The notes below the pieces were generated by a model, which saw only the letters and a program-made list of their open reading frames with translations, made no database searches and was not told where the DNA came from. Positions 8,229 through 15,478 of a stretch of 64,000 nt of DNA are shown here, piece after piece (the first letter of the stretch is position 1; every line of letters begins with the position of its first letter). The position numbers and the translations under genes are program-made. The stretch is from Verrucomicrobiaceae bacterium. GTDB lineage: Bacteria; Verrucomicrobiota; Verrucomicrobiia; Verrucomicrobiales; Verrucomicrobiaceae. The DNA lies in assembly GCA_027490195.1 (NCBI GenBank), contig JAIXYN010000005.1:1-64000 (forward strand). The letters run 5' to 3'.

Positions 8229-9044
8229 TCAGAGCATCTCCACCACCACGGCGCTGGCGTTGTCTTTGCCGGATTCGGCGACGGCGTATTCGACGATGGT
8301 TTTGGCGTCGTCTTTGGCGAGCATGTCGGCGAGGCGGTGGTCCCAGATGCCGTCGATGACGCCGTCGGTGCAGAACAGGAAGCGGTCACCGCTCTGGCAA
8401 CTGACGGAGCCGATTTGGGGATCGATGCTCTGGCGGCCCGCGCCGAGGACTTGCATGAGGACGCTCTTGCGCGGGTGGGTGCGTGCTTGGCGCTCATTGA
8501 GCTCGCCTTTGCGCCGCAGCCAGCCGACGTAGCTGTGATCGTGGGTGAGCTGCTTCATGGGGCCGCCTTTTGGCAGGTAGTAGATGCGGCTGTCGCCGAT
8601 GTGAGCGAAGTGAAGCCAGCCGGGGGTGAACCAGCCGAGGCTGAGGGTGGCGCCCATACCACGGCATTCCTCGTAGTAGCGGCCCAGTTTGATGAGCTCG
8701 CCGTGGATGCGGCTGATGAGTTCTTGCAGAACATCGCTGTGGCCGATGGCGATGTGCTGGGCGGACTGCTTGAAGCTCTTGGGGAGAAGCTGGGTGATTT
8801 TTTCTGCGGCGATCTTGCTGGCAAATTCGCCGGATTTCGCGCCTCCCATACCATCGCTCACGGCAAAGACGAAGTCGCCGCTGTTCAGGCCGGCTTCGCC
8901 GATTTTGCCTAGGTAGCGCACTTCATGGGCGTCAAAGTTCAGACACAGGAAGGTGTCTTCGTTATTGGTGCGCACGCGTCCGGGATGGGTGAGGCCGGAC
9001 CAGCGAAGGTGGTTGGGTGGTTGGGGCTGGGCGGTGTCGCTCAT
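8229..9044 (-). CDS. PPM/PP2C-family serine/threonine protein phosphatase
   Basis: The 271-residue protein carries all metal-binding motifs of bacterial PP2C (Stp1/PrpC type): RVRTNNED at 23-30, the SDGMGG motif with D64, FAHIGDSRIY with D151, CTDGVIDGIWD with D227 and the final GKDNASAVVV with D261. It should remove phosphate from Ser/Thr residues in a Mn/Mg-dependent reaction in the cytoplasm. The insertion between strands (LGKIGEAGLNSGDF) is slightly longer than in Stp1. Its start overlaps the stop of the upstream mini-kinase gene by ATGA (9041-9044), so the pair is translationally coupled and probably acts on the same substrate. Confidence 0.93.
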   Translation of the reverse strand: MSDTAQPQPPNHLRWSGLTHPGRVRTNNEDTFLCLNFDAHEVRYLGKIGEAGLNSGDFVFAVSDGMGGAKSGEFASKIAAEKITQLLPKSFKQSAQHIAIGHSDVLQELISRIHGELIKLGRYYEECRGMGATLSLGWFTPGWLHFAHIGDSRIYYLPKGGPMKQLTHDHSYVGWLRRKGELNERQARTHPRKSVLMQVLGAGRQSIDPQIGSVSCQSGDRFLFCTDGVIDGIWDHRLADMLAKDDAKTIVEYAVAESGKDNASAVVVEML

Positions 9045-9439
9045 GCAGCAGGCTTTGGCGGCTCGTCGAGGATGGTTGCGAGCTCAAAATCGATCAGGCA
9101 GAATCTGCCGTCCTTGGAATTGTAGGTGATGTTGCGCGCAAAAGCGTCGTCATGGCGCACGCCGTATTCGCGCTCCAGTTCACAAAAGAGCTCCTTGATG
9201 CGCTGGTCACTGATGTGCGTGACGATGGATCCGCAGTTGGAGGTCACGATTTTGAGCGCTGCGGGGTCGGAGTCCAGCAGGCGGGGCACATAGTTGCAGC
9301 CGCGTTTTTCGAGCAGTCTGAGGACGCGCACTTCGTTTTCGAAACGTTCCTGGGCGTTGTGCCCTTTGAACTGCTTGTAAACCTTGCCGTCATAGCCGAT
9401 GTGCACGATGGCGCGGGCGGTGTTTTTGGCTTCTTGCAT
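9041..9439 (-). CDS. minimal protein-kinase-like protein
   Basis: Starting from the ATG at 9437-9439 the protein has 132 residues; a longer frame upstream encodes low-complexity Pro/Leu sequence and is unlikely to be translated. Kinase hallmarks can be placed: a beta-3 lysine (VYKQF, K22), a helix-C glutamate (ENEVRVL, E36), a catalytic loop HDDAFARN (D98, N103) and a DFG-like LIDFEL (D117). The glycine-rich loop is weak (IGYDGKV) and almost nothing follows the DFE motif, so the C-lobe is absent. It resembles small RIO/Bud32-like or aminoglycoside-kinase-like folds. Coupling by ATGA overlap to a PP2C phosphatase supports a kinase-phosphatase module. Whether it is catalytically active is unknown. 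Confidence 0.7.
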   Translation of the reverse strand: MQEAKNTARAIVHIGYDGKVYKQFKGHNAQERFENEVRVLRLLEKRGCNYVPRLLDSDPAALKIVTSNCGSIVTHISDQRIKELFCELEREYGVRHDDAFARNITYNSKDGRFCLIDFELATILDEPPKPAA

Positions 9440-9691
9440 GGGCTTTGGCACCTTCCTGCCTGTGGGCCGGATATGCAATGGTAAAAGGGGCGGCGGAAGA
9501 GGGGGGAATGGCATTGGCCGCAAATAGGCGCAAAAAAAAGCAAACAAGAGGCGTGAGAGGGCGTAGGATGTGGGTGGTGGCTGAGCGCGTTGGGTCAAGA
9601 AATGGAGGGTGGGAATCAGTGGGGGTTCTTGATTTTACGGATGCCTTGAGTGAAGGATTGTGTGCAAAAAGTTGAAAAAACGTCTCGCGTG

Positions 9692-9707
9692 TGGCATGGA
9701 ATATGCT
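9692..9707 (+). promoter_or_regulatory. sigma-54 (-24/-12) promoter of the glutamine synthetase gene
   Basis: The sequence TGGCATGGAATATGCT matches the RpoN consensus TGGCACG-N4-TTGCW in 9 of the 12 defined positions, with the invariant GG and GC dinucleotides at the correct 10-base spacing (9693-9694 and 9705-9706). Transcription would begin near 9718, leaving a leader of about 60 bases before the ATG at 9779. Nitrogen-regulated sigma-54 promoters in front of glutamine synthetase are well known in other phyla. Assignment rests on the motif and its position only. Confidence 0.6.
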
Positions 9708-9778
9708 CATTCTATCGCTGCTGCTGCCGGAGGAAAGTTTCTGAAGGCTTGGGCAAGACTCAATCCACACATTCAACC

Positions 9779-10795
9779 ATGGCCAAATACAAACTCGAAT
9801 ATCTCTGGCTGGACGGTTATCAGCCTGTCCGCAACCTTCGTGGCAAAACTCAGATCAAGGAGTATGCCAGCTTTCCCAAGCTGGAAGACCTGCCGGACTG
9901 GGGCTTTGACGGTTCCTCCACGCAACAGGCCCCCGGTGGCAGCTCTGACTGCGTGCTGAAGCCTGTGTCCGTGTATCCTGACAGCAGCCGCAAGAACGGC
10001 GTGCTCGTGATGTGCGAAGTTTACAACGCCGACGGCACCCCCCACGCTTCTAACGAGCGCGCCACGATTCTCGACGATCCAGACGCCTGGTTTGGCTTTG
10101 AACAGGAGTACTTCCTGTATCAGGACGGCCGCCCACTTGGTTTCCCTGAGAACGGCTATCCTGCCCCGCAGGGCCCTTACTACACGGGCGTGGGTTACAC
10201 GAACGTGGGCGACATCGCCCGTCAGATCGTCGAGGAGCACCTTGACCTCTGCCTTGACGCTGGCATCAACCACGAAGGCATCAATGCCGAAGTGGCGAAG
10301 GGTCAGTGGGAATTCCAGATCTTCGGCAAAGGCTCCAAGACCTGCGCTGACCAAGTCTGGGTGGCCCGCTACATCCTGCAGCGTCTGTGTGAAAAGTATT
10401 GCGTGGACGTCGAGTACCACTGCAAACCCCTCGGCGCCACCGACTGGAACGGTTCCGGCATGCACGCCAACTTCTCCACGAAGTACATGCGTGAAGTCGG
10501 CGGCGAGCCTTATTTCCTCGCGCTCATGGCCCAGTTTGAGAAGAACTGCGCTGAGCACATCGCCGTGTATGGCCCTGACAATCACATGCGCCTGACCGGT
10601 CTGCATGAGACGCAGTCCATCGACCAGTTCTCCTGGGGCATTGCTGACCGTGGCGCGTCGATCCGCGTCCCGCACAGCTTCAAGAAAAACGGCTGGAAGG
10701 GCTACCTCGAAGACCGTCGTCCGAACAGCCAGGGCAATCCATACGCGATCGCCAGCCGCATTCTCAAGACGATCTCCGAAGTGCCGAAGCCTTAA
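9779..10795 (+). CDS. glnII: glutamine synthetase, type II
   Basis: The 338-residue protein makes glutamine from glutamate, ammonia and ATP in the cytoplasm. It starts MAKYKLEYLWLDGYQPVRN and has the eukaryote-like GSII layout: a beta-grasp domain with WGFDGSSTQQAPGGSSDC, then the catalytic domain with FGFEQEYFLY, GINHEGINAEVAKGQWEFQI, GSGMHANFSTKYMR, HETQSIDQFSWGIADRG and RRPNSQGNPYAIASRI. The length and motifs match GSII rather than the 450-residue GSI. An ATG at 9779 was chosen because upstream in-frame codons encode non-conserved sequence. A sigma-54-like promoter and a strong terminator bracket it as a single-gene unit. GSII occurs in Verrucomicrobiota, Rhizobiales, Actinomycetota and eukaryotes. 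Confidence 0.95.
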   Translation: MAKYKLEYLWLDGYQPVRNLRGKTQIKEYASFPKLEDLPDWGFDGSSTQQAPGGSSDCVLKPVSVYPDSSRKNGVLVMCEVYNADGTPHASNERATILDDPDAWFGFEQEYFLYQDGRPLGFPENGYPAPQGPYYTGVGYTNVGDIARQIVEEHLDLCLDAGINHEGINAEVAKGQWEFQIFGKGSKTCADQVWVARYILQRLCEKYCVDVEYHCKPLGATDWNGSGMHANFSTKYMREVGGEPYFLALMAQFEKNCAEHIAVYGPDNHMRLTGLHETQSIDQFSWGIADRGASIRVPHSFKKNGWKGYLEDRRPNSQGNPYAIASRILKTISEVPKP

Positions 10796-10820
10796 TAGGC
10801 TGCCGAGACATTTCTCCACG

Positions 10821-10851
10821 AACGCCGCCTGGAAACAGGCGGCGTTTTTTT
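10821..10851 (+). terminator. Rho-independent terminator of the glutamine synthetase gene
   Basis: A perfect 11-bp GC-rich stem (arms 10821-10831 and 10836-10846) closed by a GAAA tetraloop runs into a seven-T tract at 10845-10851. It begins 25 bases after the glnII stop codon. Confidence 0.95.
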
Positions 10852-10861
10852 ATGGGGGAGA

Positions 10862-10889
10862 TGGGAGGTGGGAGGTGGGAGGTGGGAGG
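10862..10889. repeat. heptamer tandem repeat (TGGGAGG x4)
   Basis: Four perfect head-to-tail copies of TGGGAGG, preceded by a slightly diverged copy, lie just after the terminator. The G-rich strand could in principle form a G-quadruplex; otherwise it is a simple slippage-type repeat. It is far too short and has no spacers, so it is not a CRISPR. Confidence 0.8.
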
Positions 10890-10979
10890 TGAACAGAGGG
10901 GGCGACGTGATTGAGGACAAGCACAAAGTCCATTCTTCTCACGATTACTGACGCAAGATAAGATCGAGCCTTTGAATGG

Positions 10980-11387
10980 CTACCCCGCATTTCTCACACC
11001 CCATCCAAAAAGGCGTCTTTTTGAGAGGGTTTGAAGCGAGATCATCCTTATGATTGAGTCTGTGACCTGCTCCTGCGCTTCGATCCACGTTATGAGCTCA
11101 TCGCGGCAGAAGCCCGAGTCCCCGCGCACGATGATCGCGACGTGTTTGCCAAAGCGTTCATGAATGGCCGCGACGATCTTTTGCAGGGCTGCCAGCGTGC
11201 CGCCGCTGCCAGCGCGGTCCGCCGTGCGCAACTGCGCCCACAGCGGGATGTCGCCACAGAAGCAATAGAGCGGCAGGTAGCAGTAGCCGCCGTAATAACC
11301 ATGGAAGAAGCGGCCCTCCTGCTGGCCGTGCAGGGCATCATCGGTGGCGTCAAAAATCCAGCACGATGACCTTGCTACAGCGTGCAA
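10980..11387 (-). pseudogene. IS1380-family transposase remnant
   Basis: The reverse strand encodes DATDDALHGQQEGRFFHGYY, then YCYLPLYCFCGD and VAIIVRGDSGFCRDELITW, the DDE-transposase core typical of IS1380 elements (first Asp in FDATDD, second in RGDSGF). The copy is broken: an extra T in the T-run complementary to 11352-11356 shifts the frame from KVIVLDF into the DATDD segment, the N-terminal 100 or more residues are missing, and the sequence after the second Asp (EAQEQVTDSIIR) departs from the family. No terminal repeats were found. It marks past insertion activity between glnII and thrS. Confidence 0.8.
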
Positions 11388-11516
11388 TTCAACATGAACA
11401 ATCCCATCACCGAGGGCCAGTCAAGACGTTGAGGAAGCACTGGTCGGAGCGCCATTGTGATGTTGCCTTCAGCCGCTGCTGCATGCTGTCCACAACAATA
11501 CTTTAGATTGCTCGAC
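11388..11516. other. intergenic, possible extension of the transposase remnant
   Basis: No gene is seen. The reverse strand upstream of the IS1380 core carries short fragments that could be degraded transposase sequence but cannot be aligned by eye. Confidence 0.4.
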
Positions 11517-11555
11517 CAAAACAAACAACAGGATGGCATCCCATCCTGTTGTTTG
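11517..11555 (-). terminator. Rho-independent terminator of thrS
   Basis: A perfect 15-bp stem (arms 11522-11536 and 11541-11555) with a 4-base loop lies 26 bases after the thrS stop codon; on the thrS strand it is followed by TTTT (11518-11521) and GG. The U-tract is short but the stem is long. Confidence 0.8.
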
Positions 11556-11581
11556 AATTATTTCACTCTCAACAATAGACC

Positions 11582-13543
11582 CTACAGCCTCCGCTCCTTC
11601 ACCTCTGCCGCAATCTCCGCAAGGAACTCAGCGATCGGCTTCACGCCAAGATCGCCCTTCTTACTGTGACGGACAGCGACGCACTGCGCGGCAGCTTCCT
11701 TCTCACCAAGCACGAGCATGTAAGGAATGCGATCAAGCTGGGCCAAACGGATCTTCGCACCGATCTTGTCCGCATCATTGTTCAATGAGACGCGAAGCCC
11801 GGCTTCTTTGAGTTGGGCGTAGATCTCATCGGCGAAGGCATCCACCTTCTCGCTGATGGTGAGGATGCGCACCTGCTCAGGGGCAAGCCAGGTCGGGAAA
11901 TGACCGGCGAAATGCTCAATGAGAACGCCGCAGAAACGTTCCATGCTGCCGAAAGGCGCACGATGGATCATCACCGGGCGGTGCGGACGGTTGTCGGCGC
12001 CGTTGTAAGTAAGATCAAAACGCACAGGCAAGACGTAGTCCACCTGCACGGTGCCGAGCTGCCATTCGCGGCCAATGACGTCCTTGATGACAAAGTCGAT
12101 CTTCGGTCCGTAGAACGCGGCTTCGCCGGGCTCTTCGGTGAAGGGCACGCCCAGCGTGGCAGCTGCTTCGCGGCAGGCGGCTTCAGCCTTGTCCCACTGC
12201 TCCGGGTTGCCGGTGAATTTGCTGCTGTCTGGATCACGCAAACCGACGCGCACGCGGTAGTCGTGCATGCCGAGGGTGTTGAGCACAATCTTCACGAGAC
12301 TGAGGCAGCCGAGGACTTCCTTGGCCACCTGTTCTTCGGTGCAGAAGAGATGGGCGTCGTCCTGCGTGAAGCCACGGACGCGGGTCAGGCCGTTCAACTC
12401 ACCACTCTGCTCCCAGCGATACACGGTGCCGAATTCGGCAAGGCGTACCGGCAAGTCGCGGTAGCTGCGCGGCTGGCTATCGTAAATCTTGATGTGATGC
12501 GGGCAGTTCATCGGCTTTAGCAGGAAGCCGTCGAGCAACTGTTCATCGGGAAGAACGCGGTCTTCGGTGATGACTTCCTTGCCAGCGCGCTCGTTGAGTT
12601 GCTGGCGCATGCGGGCAGACACGGCACCGAGGCGCTCCATGACCTCACAGCAGCCGCAACCTTCCTTGATCACCTTCGCGAGATCATCATTCTCAATGAC
12701 GGGCGCGAACTGGCTGTCCTTGTAATAGGGGAAGTGTCCGCTGGTCTTGTAGAGGCCCACTTTGCCGATGTGCGGCGTGAAGACCTGGCTGTAGCCCTGC
12801 TTGCGCAGCTCTTCGCTGATGAAGTTTTGCAGCTCCTGACGCAGGATTGCGCCATTGGGCGTCCAGAGGATGAGCCCCTGCCCCACTTCTTCGTCGATGT
12901 GGTAAAGTTTGAGTTCCTTGCCCAGCTTGCGGTGATCACGCTTCTTCGCTTCTTCGAGTTGTTCGAGGTGCTTGGCGAGTTCTTCGCTGCTTGGGAAGGC
13001 CGTGCCATAGAGGCGCTGGAGCTGCGGCTTGGTGTCGTCGCCCATGTAGAAGGCGCTGGCGACGGACATGATCTTCACGTGCTTGCACTTGCCGCTGTAG
13101 CCCACGTGGGGTCCGGCGCATAGGTCAATGAAGTCGCCGTTTTGAAAGGTCGAGATCTGTTCGCCTTCTGGGATCTTTTCGAGCAGGTCGAGTTTGAAGG
13201 TGCTCGGATTGCCGGGGCGCTCCGTCAGACCGCCGAGGCGGCCGGATTTCGCCAGTGCGATGGCTTCGTCACGGCTGACGCCCTTCCATTCAAATTTTTG
13301 GTTCTCCTTCGAGATCTTCTTCATCTCCGCCTCGATCTTCTCGAAGTCATCCGGGGTGATGCGGTGATCTGGGAGATCAAAGTCGTAGTAGAAGCCGTTT
13401 TCGACCGGTGGCCCGTAGGCAAACTGGGCATTGGGCCACAGGCGCAGGATGGCGGTGGCCATCACGTGGGCACAGGAGTGGCGCAGGCGGTCGATGTCAG
13501 ACATCTGAGCGCGTTCTTCGAGGGTTTTGCGGGCTTCGGACAT
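11582..13543 (-). CDS. thrS: threonine--tRNA ligase
   Basis: The 653-residue enzyme charges tRNA-Thr with threonine. It lacks the usual N-terminal TGS domain and begins directly with the editing (N2) domain, whose metal or catalytic residues are kept: HSCAH (H22, H26) and CAGPH (C142, H146). The class II core follows with the zinc cysteine in KPMNCPHH (C347), motif 2 in FGTVYRWEQSGELNGLTRVR, motif 3 in HRAPFGSMERF, and a C-terminal anticodon-binding domain (VRILTISEKVDAFADEIYAQ). Between motif 1 and the zinc Cys there is an extra segment of about 50 residues with a CGCC cluster (296-299) that E. coli ThrS does not have. ATG start at 13543; single-gene unit with its own terminator. Confidence 0.96.
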   Translation of the reverse strand: MSEARKTLEERAQMSDIDRLRHSCAHVMATAILRLWPNAQFAYGPPVENGFYYDFDLPDHRITPDDFEKIEAEMKKISKENQKFEWKGVSRDEAIALAKSGRLGGLTERPGNPSTFKLDLLEKIPEGEQISTFQNGDFIDLCAGPHVGYSGKCKHVKIMSVASAFYMGDDTKPQLQRLYGTAFPSSEELAKHLEQLEEAKKRDHRKLGKELKLYHIDEEVGQGLILWTPNGAILRQELQNFISEELRKQGYSQVFTPHIGKVGLYKTSGHFPYYKDSQFAPVIENDDLAKVIKEGCGCCEVMERLGAVSARMRQQLNERAGKEVITEDRVLPDEQLLDGFLLKPMNCPHHIKIYDSQPRSYRDLPVRLAEFGTVYRWEQSGELNGLTRVRGFTQDDAHLFCTEEQVAKEVLGCLSLVKIVLNTLGMHDYRVRVGLRDPDSSKFTGNPEQWDKAEAACREAAATLGVPFTEEPGEAAFYGPKIDFVIKDVIGREWQLGTVQVDYVLPVRFDLTYNGADNRPHRPVMIHRAPFGSMERFCGVLIEHFAGHFPTWLAPEQVRILTISEKVDAFADEIYAQLKEAGLRVSLNNDADKIGAKIRLAQLDRIPYMLVLGEKEAAAQCVAVRHSKKGDLGVKPIAEFLAEIAAEVKERRL

Positions 13544-13689
13544 GGTTGTAAAGTGGGGGCGTGTCCATGCCGCAGGACGCGACGAGATTCAAGATGATAA
13601 CGATCCCTTGAGCAGCCGGGGGCTTTTCATTGTGCAGACTGCCGGACAATCCCCCCTATGGATGTGGCGGATTCCGCCATTGATGCGCG

Positions 13690-14361
13690 TCACTTCGCCA
13701 TTGGCAGCAGCAGCTTGAGGACCTCGGCGGCGACTTGCGCGCCCTGCATGGCCTTGCCTTCCGGCTTGTAGTGCAGACCATCGGAACAGCATTCGGGGTG
13801 AGGCAGCATGAGGGCGTAGAGATCGTCCACGGGGATGCCTTCCTTGGACATCAGTTCGGCGGCGAGCCGGTTCCGTTCCTTCACGTTTTCGTTGCGTGCG
13901 TCGAGTTGCTCGAATTTGCCATTTACATGTGATGGCGTGCTGCTGGCCCAAATCAGCTTTGCCTTGGGGGCGAGCTTGCGGAGGTGGGCGAGCATTTGCG
14001 GCAGAAATTGGGCATACTCCTTCTCACTGACCGCGCCGATGCCGTGCAGGCCGTTGTTGAAGTGAATCACGTCAAAGGTGTCCGCGCCGAGGACGGCGGT
14101 GATCTCGGCATGCAGGACGGGATCACCCACGCAGCGCGAGGTGGCGAGGCGCGCGACGTAGGCCTTGCCGGTGAGCTGTTTTTCGACGTCAGGGCCGTAG
14201 CCCTGGGTCACGGAGTCGCCGATGAGCAGCACGCGCGGCAGGGCGTGCGAGTTGGCGTTTGGCATCCAGATGTTGCACCACTCGGTGCCTTCGCGCGGCA
14301 CGACGCGGTCGGCGGCGGTGGTGAGGGTGGCTAGCGCGAGGAAAAGCAGGGCGTGTTTCAT
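13690..14361 (-). CDS. exported SGNH/GDSL-family hydrolase
   Basis: The 223-residue protein has a signal peptide (MKHALLFLALATLTTA) and the SGNH esterase blocks: VLLIGDSVTQGYG with nucleophile S50, a conserved Asn in IHFNNGLHG (block III, N), and the final DGLHYKPEGKAMQG carrying the Asp/His pair. Such proteins remove acyl groups from carbohydrates or lipids in the periplasm. Its start lies 3 bases after the stop of the upstream isomerase-like gene, so the two are co-transcribed. The substrate is not evident; the catalytic part resembles that of the larger LamG-SGNH protein at 40931-42241. Confidence 0.85.
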   Translation of the reverse strand: MKHALLFLALATLTTAADRVVPREGTEWCNIWMPNANSHALPRVLLIGDSVTQGYGPDVEKQLTGKAYVARLATSRCVGDPVLHAEITAVLGADTFDVIHFNNGLHGIGAVSEKEYAQFLPQMLAHLRKLAPKAKLIWASSTPSHVNGKFEQLDARNENVKERNRLAAELMSKEGIPVDDLYALMLPHPECCSDGLHYKPEGKAMQGAQVAAEVLKLLLPMAK

Positions 14362-14364
14362 AAA

Positions 14365-15342
14365 TCAGACTCCGGCGATGATCTTGTTGAGGCGCTCGTT
14401 GAATTCTGGCAGCGGCAAGCCGCCGTCTTCGACTGTGATCCAGCCGTTGTAGCCGACATCGTCGAGTGCCTGGCGCATTTTCGGCCAGTCGATGCTGCCG
14501 TCCCGTGGGTGCACGAACTTGCCGCTGTGGTTGTCCGGCGCGAGCGCGTAGTCCTTGATGTGGATCTTCTTGATGAGGCCGCCCAGCGTGTGAATCCAGT
14601 CGTGCACGGGCACGAGATACTTCACGTGGTTGCCCACGTCGTAGTAGGCCTGCACAAACGGGTGGTTGAAGGATGCGACGAGGTTTTTGTACAGGTCAGG
14701 ACGCACCCAGAGGTTGTTCCAGACGTTTTCGAGGCCGATGATGACGTTAAGCTTCTCGGCCAGCGGGATAAGCTTTGTGACCTGATCCTTTGATCCGTCG
14801 GTCGATTTGTTTTGCAGCATGATGTAGCGCTCGAACGGTGTGTTATCGCCTTTCACCACGCGGCTGACGTGGCCGGTTTTCTCATCGAACTCGATGTCGA
14901 ATTCCCACGGCTGAGGTATCCGCACGGTCGGCCCGCCGACGCGGCACGGGACGAGCAGGATCGTCTCGGCTCCGAGCCAGTTGGCCGTGCGCAGGGCTTT
15001 CTCCGTCACCGCGTAGCTCGCGGCGACCTGTCCCGGATCATCGCTGTTGAACTCCGCCCAGCCACGCAGCACGGAATGCACTTTCAAGCCGATGCTTTCG
15101 ACGAGTTCTCGTGCCTGTTTGGCCTCCGTTTCGTCATCAAAAAGATGGGAAACCTCCACGCCGTCGAATCCGGCCTCTTTGAGTTCACGCAGCGCCTTTT
15201 CCTCTGGCTTGCCGATGATCTTGGCCTTTTTGATCACCGTTTTGAACGTCGCCGCGTTCGACGACGAGAGCAATGACAGCGAGGCGGCACCCGCAGTGGC
15301 GAGGAATTGACGACGGGACGGAGAGCTAGCGGTGGGTTTCAT
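14365..15342 (-). CDS. exported sugar-phosphate isomerase/epimerase-like TIM-barrel protein
   Basis: The 325-residue protein begins with a Tat-like signal (SRRQFLATAGAASLSLL). The rest matches the xylose-isomerase-like (AP endonuclease family 2) TIM barrel: LKEAGFDGVEVSHLFDD, IGLKVHSVLRGW, LNVIIGLENVWN (metal-ligand Glu), VQAYYDVGNHVKYL (Asp/His), IKKIHIKDY (His/Asp) and the final DDVGYNGWITVEDGG (Glu). The expected divalent-metal ligands are therefore present. Tat-exported members are frequent in Verrucomicrobiota and Planctomycetota beside sugar-degradation genes. The precise sugar substrate cannot be assigned. Confidence 0.85.
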   Translation of the reverse strand: MKPTASSPSRRQFLATAGAASLSLLSSSNAATFKTVIKKAKIIGKPEEKALRELKEAGFDGVEVSHLFDDETEAKQARELVESIGLKVHSVLRGWAEFNSDDPGQVAASYAVTEKALRTANWLGAETILLVPCRVGGPTVRIPQPWEFDIEFDEKTGHVSRVVKGDNTPFERYIMLQNKSTDGSKDQVTKLIPLAEKLNVIIGLENVWNNLWVRPDLYKNLVASFNHPFVQAYYDVGNHVKYLVPVHDWIHTLGGLIKKIHIKDYALAPDNHSGKFVHPRDGSIDWPKMRQALDDVGYNGWITVEDGGLPLPEFNERLNKIIAGV

Positions 15343-15478
15343 CGGAGAAGCAAACGCGCCTCAATCACGATCTGTTGCCGCGCATGGACCAAAGGTTGCG
15401 TCCATTTCCACCCAACCATCAGGGAAATGGTGTCGGACTTTGCGGCCTGGTGTGGCGTCCAGGCGGTTGACCGTAGTC

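Noticed and set aside
9440-9598. N-terminal extension of the mini-kinase
   Set aside because: The extra 53 codons give Pro/Leu low-complexity sequence, and an ATG at 9439 starts immediately before the conserved strand.
9773-10819. Open frame of 348 codons on the minus strand
   Set aside because: It is the exact antisense of the glutamine synthetase gene, has no recognisable motif, and arises from the GC-rich codon usage of the real gene.
10862-10889. Possible CRISPR array
   Set aside because: The repeats are 7 bases long, without spacers and head to tail; it is a simple tandem repeat.
11813-12520. Plus-strand frames over thrS
   Set aside because: They are shadows of thrS with no family signal.
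13670-13682. Short palindrome GGCGGATTCCGCC between the SGNH gene and thrS as terminator
   Set aside because: It has no loop of usable size and no U-tract; it could equally be chance in GC-rich DNA.
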